From positions 52,641,880 through 52,705,879 of the forward strand of contig CP141132.1 in NCBI GenBank assembly GCA_035236585.1: DNA of 64,000 bases, in the 5' to 3' direction. A program made the translations under genes and the position numbers. The notes under the pieces were generated by a model, which was not told the origin of the DNA, did no database searches, and saw nothing but the letters and a program-made list of their open reading frames with translations. The DNA comes from Warburgia ugandensis. Lineage: Eukaryota; Streptophyta; Magnoliopsida; Canellales; Canellaceae. This document shows, in pieces, positions 55,940 to 64,000 of this stretch (position 1 is the first letter of the stretch; every line of letters starts with the position of its first letter).

Positions 55940-58900
55940 TAAGGTACATTATGGACCCATACACGCCTATCATGTAGATTAAGGAGTCTAAAATAATTAT
56001 TGAGTGTCAAAATCAAAGTCAGAGTAATCAAAAACACTAAAGGAAAGATAAAGTCTTATCCATTCAAAATAGGGTGTTCCTATTAAAAGTAAGGTGACAA
56101 AACTTCTCATTCAAGTATTCACTTATATTACCACCTTGGGAAGCTTCTGAAGGAAGCCCAAAATATATACAGTGAGATCATATATAATGGGAACTTTTGA
56201 AAGAAAAAAAGTTAGAAGACCAAGGCCCATTTCATACTCTCTCTCTACTACTCAACTAGAGGAATGGTCCACTAAAGGGGGAGCACGAAATTTCCATGCT
56301 AAAATGGTTATTCCCAATCATTTCCATGTGAAATACCTAAACAAATAATGTATTGGTGGAGAAAAACAAGGAGGAGAAGAGAGAGAAAATTTGTGGAAAA
56401 TCTACTATTCTGAACCATCTTACTTTTCAAGCACTTAAAGGTAAAGAAATACCCATGTAAATGTTTATCCTAAGCAAATAATGAAGACATATTCAAGAAA
56501 TGATAGACCAATAAGAAGCTATATGGCAATGAAGACCAAATTAAAATACTATTAGTGGGAAGTTTTACATAGGAATACACGCCTCTTTTCAAGGAAGATT
56601 CACTCCTACTTCTAAGGAAAAAAACATCCCACCTATATTGAATTCTATTGGCTGGATATTTTTATGGAAGGCAAGAAAAAAAATATGAAAAAAAAAATCT
56701 AGAGTGGATAAGGAAATATCTAAGAAATCTTGGCCATTCACTCTAAATTAGTCCAATCCAACGATGGAGAGTAAAGAAGCCTAAAAAGAAGCTCTTTTTG
56801 GATAAGATTACTCTAATCAAATCTCATCCATTCAAGATAGGATGATGATGATCTAAAGGCCAAGAATGAAGCATGGAAAATGTAAAAATCCTAGGCATTT
56901 TTCCCTTGTTGAAAAGTCTAATCAAATTCCTAATGTAAGTGACATCTCTACCAAAGATTACAATTCAATGGTCCAAATTCAATCCAAATTAGAAACCACT
57001 TAAACTCCATTGCTTTCAATCCTCTCCCCCCTTATCCAATTTCACAATTCGAACCAAATCCTACCTAATCCCTATATTCTCTCCTTATCTTCCTCCTCCA
57101 TCCCTCCTAATCTATCACCTTTCCTATTCTAGCAAAACCTTCTTCCCTACCCTACTAATCCCCTTCATTCATATCCCAATTCGTCGCTAAACTCGATTCC
57201 AAGTAAAATACTATCCTCCATTTGTATTCCACACCTCTCACTTCTCTCTCTCCTCCCCTTCCCATCATTCAATTCATCTTAACCTTCCATTCTTTCTTCC
57301 TTTATATTCTAACCTTCCAAAACTTTATAAATATGAGGTAATGGAGTTATAAAACCTATCTACTACCTTTCCCTCGAATTCAAGAACTTAAACAAGGAGA
57401 AAAAGAGGGATGAAGATCACCTTAACCCAAGCTCCCTTCAAGGATACGTGTTCAAATCCCTTGGAGCAAAGGTAAAGGTCCTCAACCCTAGCCAATTTCC
57501 CTTCTTTTTCCTTTCATTCTTCTTATCTTTTTCTTTTCTTTTCTTCTTCCTTCTTCCATCTCCATACCTGCACCTAATCTCCATGGATCACCCATGTAGT
57601 CTGCCATGCATATTTTGCTTACATCCTTCATCTTTATGTTGTATGCACCACATATAGTTGCATGTAGTTCTCTTTGATTTTCCATTTCTTTGTTCTAGTT
57701 TTGTAATCATGAAACATATGCATCACAGGAATCATCTTACTTCATGTAATTTTCAAGCTTTCCTATCAATACTTCTATCTTGCATTCATTAGTTCATGTT
57801 TAAGTTCCATGCACATGCCTAAGCACCTTCTTAGATTGCAAAGCTAGTTGTTTCCTTTCTAGAATTCACATGCTAAAGTCTTACTTTGTTAATTTCATGC
57901 ATCTTAGATTATTTAGTGTTTTATTCCACCTTTGAATTCCATTCTAGGATTCTCATTATAGTTGCATTAAAGATGCTTTATGAAGATTTTCATACATCAT
58001 AGTTGCACATTTTAACTTACATAGGTCGCATTCACACCCATTAACTTGCCTTAGTTCCACACACCTTCATCCTCCTCCCATCCATGCTCTTGTCTCTCAC
58101 TCACATCACCTTGTATGATTCACACACACCTTCATCCTCCTCCCATCCATGCTCTTCTCTCACTCACATCACCTTGTATGATTCACACACACTTTCCTTG
58201 CATGCTACTTTAAAACATGCATACGACTGCCCCTCACTCACACCTTCAATTCCGAGCATAAAACCCCCTCCAACCTTCTCTTTTCCATGCGTGCACATGC
58301 GCACGCACACACACACTCCTTAAGCCCCATGCATGCTTCACTCTTCTAGGTTTTTCCTTTGTTCTTTTATGTTCCTATGGGATTTGGAATTTAAAGGATA
58401 AGGAAATAGGCCTTGTACCATTATATGGCAACAAGGAGTCTTTCCCATCTACATTAAGGGGTTGAGAGAAAACAAGTCTTACCATTAAGCCATTCCAATT
58501 CCTAGCTTAAGGCTTCATGTTGAAGGATAAGATTGCACCATGTAGTTATTCCTTACTTCATCTTCTAAGGCTGCAATTTGGTGAGTCCTAAGTCAAGGTT
58601 CACTCTCATCATGTTTATTTTCCTTTATTCTATTTCATGCTTAAGGTATGAAGCCTCTTCTATAGCTGCCCCTAACTTAAAAGTGAATGACCTCTTTCTT
58701 AAGAGTTTCTGACAATGAGATGCACAAATTATTTTACAATTCCATTCCATCTTTTCCTTTACTTCTTATAATGGGCGGTGATCTTTTAGGAAATGTATAA
58801 GGCATCTCTTTTCTCGGCTGCCTCATCACTTCATTCCTTAGGATTTTTGGATGAGACTTGACTTTATGGGTTGTGGCATGTTGGGATAATGAGAAGAGAA

Positions 58901-59413
58901 AAAGGGTTGGTTGGAAAGTTAGTGTACTATGGGTTGAAGAGAAGCCTACAAGTTTGCATTGAGTGGCACAACAATGTAACCCTGCAGCAGAATTCAAGCC
59001 CAGGAAGAAGAAGTCTTACTTGCTTTCTTTTATTACTTTTCTTTTATTTGCTTATGGAACAATCATTATAATCAAGTCATGTAATGAGAATTTTATTTTA
59101 TTCTTTAGTGGTTTCTTCACTTAGTGCTTAATTCCTTACTTTCTTAGTTAATTAGATTTAGCTTTAATTTCTAGCTTAATTTCCTTTCATTAATTACATG
59201 TTCCTTACTTTATGCCTAAATTCCATAGTTTACTTTCTTTATTGCTTTAGTGTGTTAGTTAAAGTCCCTTTAAATTCTTTTTCCTATCTAAGTTAAAGTA
59301 ACATAGTCTAAGTCTTAATTAACTCATTTATCAAAGAGTCCTCATGGGATAGCCCTATATTTCCCAATTCTATACTTTGATAGAGTCGTGTACTTGCAGT
59401 AATTATTAAGACA
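55940..59413 (+). mobile_element. Athila 3' LTR, second piece
   Basis: Resumes after the Del insertion with 'gtacattatggacccat' and runs to 'gtgtacttgcagtaattatt' and a CA near 59413. The 'cgtgtacttgca' end is the complement of the CGCAAGTGCA word of the solo LTRs at 829 and 7887. It contains a CT-rich leader-like zone (57010-57290), a 'cttcatcctcctcccatc' duplication at about 58067 and 58130 (two copies of about 60 bp), and no gene. With the first piece the LTR would be about 3.6 kb. Confidence 0.6.
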
Positions 59414-60114
59414 CATCAACTATAATGATAGTTGACCCTATTCTTAGACCATACACTTCTTGGTGGCATGTTGCAAGCCATAGCTATTCAGTGATGTGAC
59501 AGTATATGTTTAGTATATGAACCTTTCATATCTCTCATGCTTTTCAGTATGTTTCTAGATTAGTTCTTGAATTGAGACTTTGATAGGGAAATGGTTTAAC
59601 TGTAAATGTATTCATGTTATATCATTATATACATATGATATTTGTGGTTTTTAACTAGCTTAGAGGCTTCCCACTAAGAGGTGGTACTCACCCCAAAAAA
59701 TTTATCAGTGAACAACAAGAGACTAGACCAAAGTAAATTAGCAAAAGAATTGCATACTTAGAGCTGTAGTAGTAAAAGTACAAAGAACTTTATTCCCTTG
59801 AGATGATGATATTCTTTATAATTAATTATTTTAATTATAAAAAATGTAAATAAGTACTCAGTACTTATTATATATACTCACGATGGAACTTACATTTTGG
59901 GATGTGAGTAGTGGGCCCTAACATTACTATGATTACATGACTGTTTTTATTATATGTGAAGTTTTGAAATGGCACCAAATGGTTGGCAGTGTCATTTTGA
60001 AATTAGTATGAATATATGATTTCAAAAATGACTTAAAGGAAATTTTTTACTAAGGGATCCTTACTTATTTAGAAATGTATTTGATAAATTATTTTCAAAA
60101 CCCAGATCATCACT
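59414..60114 (+). mobile_element. 3' part of an older Del-type LTR hosting the Athila element
   Basis: It starts with 'gatagttgaccctat', as in Del-type LTRs near 47140-47160, and ends with 'aaacccagatcatcact', a decayed AAACCCAGGTCATCACA. A primer site follows. The missing upstream part of this LTR was presumably separated by the Athila insertion and was not found. Confidence 0.6.
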
Positions 60115-60116
60115 AT

Positions 60117-60129
60117 TGGTATCAGAGTG
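60117..60129 (+). other. Primer-binding site, initiator tRNA-Met type, slightly decayed
   Basis: TGGTATCAGAGTG, two bases after the LTR end. The last two bases differ from TGGTATCAGAGCC. Confidence 0.75.
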
Positions 60130-60432
60130 TAAGTTCTTACCACTTACAGCCTAACAACTAGGAAAACCACAATTAGTCAACAATGAAAATCAGCCATAAG
60201 TTCATTAGAAATTGTGGGGAAAGAGTCTCATTTAGAATTAATTATTGTTGATATTTAGATGCCCCTAAAGTGACAAAGAACTAAGAAACAATAGCCTATG
60301 AATTAATCCATGAACACTGGAACTCAAGAAAATATTAGAATCTAGGGAGATGCTGCAAAAAAAATGATAGAGCTCCTTCTGTAAAGAATGAAGAAGTGAC
60401 AACAAAATCAAGGCTTAATATCACATTTATGT
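60130..60432 (+). other. Leader of the outermost gypsy element; no gene seen
   Basis: Non-coding leader between the primer site and the next LTR-like block. The matching gag start is at about 63900, beyond that block. Confidence 0.4.
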
Positions 60433-60948
60433 TGTAAAAATTAGGTTAAAAATGAATTGCTAATCAACTCAAATTTTGTGAAACAAGACAAACAAGGCAG
60501 GATTGAGTAGGTGGGCCCTTCATTCTAAATTTGTAGAAAAATTAATGGAAGTTTTCTTTAAAATGAAAATTTTATCATAAATCAAGTAATTATGAAAGAA
60601 ATTCAAAAATAAATTTAAAATGGTGAAATTTAATGATGAAAAGTTGATTATTGGATTGTGCTTGATGATTTCTTTCCAACAACAAAGAATGCATGAAATG
60701 GAGACTAGGACCCAAAAATCCAAAATTTTTACAAATGCAAAGAGGGGGTCAAAATTGATAATGGAACCCCCTTCAGATAATTGTTAGTGACACTGTGAGT
60801 CATGGGGAAGTGAGTCAACAAGTAGGAGTTGAACTCACCACATGAACCCAACTCCAACTAGAATAAAACCTAGCCGAACCTTTTCTTCAACAAGACCTAA
60901 TGACAACACCTTTAGCCTCAGGTCATTCCCCTCCATCTCTCACCCCAT

Positions 60949-60952
<4 letters not shown>

Positions 60953-61028
<76 letters not shown>
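60953..61028. repeat. (CT)n microsatellite, about 76 bp
   Basis: A perfect CT dinucleotide run directly after a 'cataaaact' promoter-like word. It is the same relative position and type as the GA tracts at 38720-38973 in the reversed LTR. Confidence 0.97.
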
Positions 61029-61029
<1 letters not shown>

Positions 61030-62280
61030 GTGACTATCATATTTTGCTCTCTTGGAACCCCACATGTCTAGTGATGGCAGCTCCTCCTACTCAGAATAGG
61101 TTAGCTGACGATAGGTACTTTAACTACCACCCTACTCTCCTTAGGTATTCCCTCCCTCTTTGCTCCTTTCTCACCAGTGATAACCCATAGTCATCGGTGA
61201 TTGAGAGAAAAGCACATATAAACCAACTAGTAGAGAGACATAGTCAATGGAATGGTATTGGATTGATGCTGCAAATCATTCATTTAGTTCCTTATATGAT
61301 TAAAAGTAAAACCCCTTTGGTTTCATGATGATCAACAAAAAACCTTAGTTTTAGTGAAACTTAAGGATGGAAAGCATAAAGAACAAAATTTTAGGTCATT
61401 CTAAGCATTCTCATATAAAAAGTTACAAAAATGGGTACTACTTGTGTCACTAGCGACTACTGAAATTGGGTCACCTTCTCTGGCGACAGTGACTTTTTCC
61501 AACAAACCCCTAAAAATTGGAAAAATAAATTTTTTATGGTTTGCATAAATCCCACCTAATCTTTTCAGCATTTGACCATTAAAAATATGATCCTTAAGTA
61601 GATATGTGTAAAATATGACTTCAATTATGCATCAGTAATGAATTGCGACAAAAAATAATAGATTGATTATGGATTAGTTAATGCAAGGTCTAGTCTGACC
61701 ATGCAAAACTCTATCAATGTTGATCAAAGGTTAGGAAAGGTGATCAAACCATGGATCATGGTTAAAATCATTGAATTGATAAATAACTTAGCTTTAGTGA
61801 TGGGAATTGAAACTCCTAGAGGTACGCGCTTGATCTGGGCTATCAATTTCAAACCAATGGTGCTGATCTAATAGATAGAGGCCAATTGGTGTCCTAATCA
61901 TCAATCTAAATGTCAGAGGTTAGATCAATGACATCATGAATAGAGATCTTGAAGTAATTATAGTGAATTGCATGGAATTCTAAATTTTACTTGGAACTTG
62001 TATTCTTAACACAGGTTTTGAATGTAGTTTGAATGATATTTATAATTGATTTGTGAGTTATACGTAGAACTCAAGTAAGGACCCTAAACCCTTCTTTATC
62101 CTTAAATTCTTATTAATCTGTTCACTTGTAACTAACACCATGGATGTGTAGAACATATAGATCATTATATTGATTGAATGGATAATATGAATTGCAATTA
62201 CTTATTGAAATTGTCAACTAATATTATGATTAACCATGCTTAACTATTGTGATAACGTTAATTGTGATAAAATGGTCAAT

Positions 62281-62815
62281 CCCAAGATAGTAAGCCCTGA
62301 GGGCCACCCAGTAAACTATGATGATACCTTCTAAGATGGTAAACCCTGAGGAAAAGGCTATCTAGTTGATTGTAACTAAGGTGAAGCTACTCAAGATGGT
62401 AAACCTTGAGGAATGGATTGTTGGTTATTGAGCCTTCCAAGATGGTAAACTTTAAGGGAAAGGGATACCTAGTTCTTTGGAATCATGGTAAGGTAGCCCA
62501 AGATAGCAAACCCTGAGGGATGAGCTGGAAAGTATTGAGCTTGCTCAGATGGTAAACCCTGAGGGAAAGGGTTGCTTGGTTTATTGCGACTATTGTGGAG
62601 ACACCTCAAATGGTAAATTGTGAGGGAACCTAACATTGGAGCCACCCATAATCATAAACCTTGAGGGAAAGGGCTTCCTAGTTCTTTGGAATCATGGTGA
62701 AGTTACCCAAGATGGAAAATCCTAAGGGTCTGATTGCCTTCTATATGATACTCATAGTGGACAGCCCAAGATGGTAAACCTTGAGGGAGATGACTACTTA
62801 GTCAATGAGATGATG
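62281..62815. repeat. Tandem array with alternating unit lengths (about 48 and 60 bp)
   Basis: Ten units each begin with a variant of cccaagatggtaaaccctgaggg. Their lengths run 50, 59, 47, 60, 47, 60, 41, 61, 59 and a partial unit. Long units share 'gctacctagttctttggaat'-like tails and short ones share 'ttgagcc' tails. The basic repeating unit is therefore a dimer of about 107 bp. Confidence 0.9.
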
Positions 62816-63837
62816 CCATATTTACTTACATTGCTGAGGGAATAATCAAATGAAAGACATTTCTATATAGTTTTTATAAATGTTATGCTTATGGTCTTAT
62901 AATTTGAATTTGGAATAAATAGTAACTTTGGCTGGATGTCCATACGTGTAATATTACATGTTCATGACTTCATTACTTATATGTTGAATTGAAAATGAAT
63001 GTCCTCTACTTAAACATGAATGGGGAGTGGATACTCCATGGGTTAATTTGCATGCTATGATTATGGCTTCCTAGTTTGAATTTGGAATAAACAGTATATC
63101 TATTCTGACACCAAAATGTTATATTTGATAATACATGCATGTTACTTTATTGATTATTGGTTAAAAATGGAAATGAATGTTCCAAGGTTGGATATGAATG
63201 TGCAGTTGAGTTAAGCTCAACAAGAATGGTAGGATATGCATGGGTTTAGTTCTTTTTCCTTACTGGACTTCATAGCTCACCTTATTGTTTTTTAGGTGCC
63301 AGTCAAGCTAATAAGGGAAAGGCTTTTGATGGAAATGAATGAAGACTGACTAAGTCATGATGTCACATTTTGTACTGTACATGTATGTTGGTGATGAATA
63401 TAAGTTGTATTTTATTATCTGATAAGTAGCCATATGCATCTATTTCTAATATTTTGTATATTTTTAACTTGATGGAAAGTGTATGAGATTCAACTTGAAC
63501 TTCAAGTTAGAAATTATGAATTGCTATAAATTATTATGGTGAATGGTGTGGAGACGAAGTGTCCTATAGACATTTTAAAACCATTGTACTATCTTTCAAG
63601 TGAATCGCATCACATGTGTTAAATGTGTAAGTCTAAAAAACAAAGGAGACTGCCGATTATGGTAGAATTAAGTAGTTAAAATATCTATTTTTTGAAGTGT
63701 AACTTGCACAAGACAAGAGCATTTAGTGCTTTCGATACTTCCACTACTATAAAAAAAAGGCCATCTAGGCTTCGCTCAAACCAATTGTTGTAGTTTGATT
63801 ACGTTAAACCGTGACCTCAGGGATTGGGGTCGCAACA

Positions 63838-64000
63838 CTTAGAAGGAAAACAATCTAAAGGAGATAATAATGAGGGGAGTAATGCAAAGGGGGACACTTT
63901 ACTAGAATGATTTAAGAAATTGGCTCCCAAGTTTATTAAAGAGCAAGGTCAAAGGTAGTTAAGATTTGGCTTTATGAGATTGAGAAAATTTTCAAGGCTA
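63838..64000 (+). pseudogene. Gypsy gag start, cut by the window end
   Basis: From about 63909 one frame reads FKKLAPKFIKEQGQR. After a one-base shift the next reads 'VVKIWLYEIEKIFKA', together matching the start of Del-type gag (family: F....P..F.G......A..WL...EK.F). It probably belongs to the element whose LTR ends at 60114. The rest lies beyond the window. Confidence 0.65.

Larger units (their letters stand above)
30953..59413 (+). mobile_element. Athila-type Ty3/gypsy retrotransposon, entered by three later insertions
   Basis: Coding order on the plus strand is gag (about 30953), protease (about 32700), reverse transcriptase (33400), RNase H (34420), and integrase (34870-35076, continued 39416-40378). 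A 3' spacer (43179-45118) has two polypurine-like words (gtatgggggtaggg near 43426, agtttgggggt near 45107), and the 3' LTR follows (about 45119-45243, continued 55940-59413). Insertions at 35077-39415, 40379-43178 and 45244-55939 account for 17.8 kb. What remains is about 10.6 kb without a 5' LTR. The left limit given is only the first coding sequence. Confidence 0.8.
60433..63837 (+). mobile_element. LTR-like block, plus orientation, probable solo LTR
   Basis: It separates a gypsy leader from its gag. Proposed start TGTAAAAATTAGG (60433), proposed end GGGGTCGCAACA (63837). Internal order fits an LTR: 'cccataaaactct' promoter-like word and (CT)n near 60945, a tandem array at 62281-62815, and 'catagctcacctt...taggtgcc' near 63270-63300, resembling the distal motif of the other LTRs. 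I see no target duplication, so both borders are tentative. Confidence 0.5.

Noticed and set aside
58084-58323. 79-residue His/Thr/Ser/Leu-rich frame
   Set aside because: It reflects a local duplication of 'catcaccttgtatgattcac' text and a CA-rich run in the Athila LTR. No domain is present.

Overview
This window is plant nuclear DNA made almost entirely of nested, decayed retrotransposons. I recognise no host gene, rRNA or tRNA gene, and no CRISPR array. The element set points to a flowering plant with a repeat-rich, probably large genome: a Del/Tekay-type chromovirus, an Athila-type Ty3/gypsy element, a TNT1-type Ty1/copia element, an RTE-clade LINE, TRIM elements with initiator-tRNA-Met primer sites, and many solo LTRs. 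I cannot name the species. All reading frames are broken. Only short fragments survive, and several catalytic residues are lost, mostly through G-to-A or C-to-T changes of the kind methylcytosine decay produces.

Left part, 1-13.9 kb. The window opens inside a Del-type LTR that ends near 565. Two related solo LTRs follow, each about 2.2 kb and reversed (829-2993 and 7887-10070). The second has TG/CA ends and a perfect 5-bp target duplication, GATGC. It sits in the 5' region of a minus-strand RTE LINE (about 4905-7886, with its 5' monomers continuing at 10071-10215). A 13-copy minisatellite (11383-11790) and a shorter array (12204-12380) lie in a degenerate LTR-like stretch.

Centre-left, 13.9-26 kb. 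A minus-strand Ty1/copia element is split inside gag by a 6-kb insertion (17350-23401). That insertion is itself split by another (18421-21893) flanked by perfect TTGGG duplications. Both insertions have the same odd composition: a reversed Del-type LTR body followed by TRIM-like LTR/PBS repeats.

Right part, 27-60 kb. A reversed solo LTR (27164-29825) precedes a plus-strand Athila-type element (gag from about 30953, 3' LTR ending about 59413). The Athila element has been entered three times: by a reversed 4.3-kb LTR (35077-39415, TSD TAAAA) within integrase, by a solo LTR (40379-43178) at the end of pol, and by a full-length Del/Tekay element (45244-55939, two LTRs of about 2.9 and 3.1 kb, PBS, gag-pol with chromodomain remnant) within the 3' LTR. 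The Athila element in turn appears to sit in an older Del-type LTR whose end and PBS are at 59414-60129.

Right edge, 60-64 kb. The interior of that oldest element is interrupted by another LTR-like block with a CT microsatellite and a dimeric tandem array. A gag start appears just before the window closes.

The Del-type LTRs share an architecture: a conserved block of about 60 bp, a CCGCC/GGCGG palindrome, a TATA box, a splice-donor-like AG|GTAAGC, a GC-rich variable block, and a minisatellite that differs between subfamilies. Exact outer boundaries are uncertain wherever I give no target duplication.
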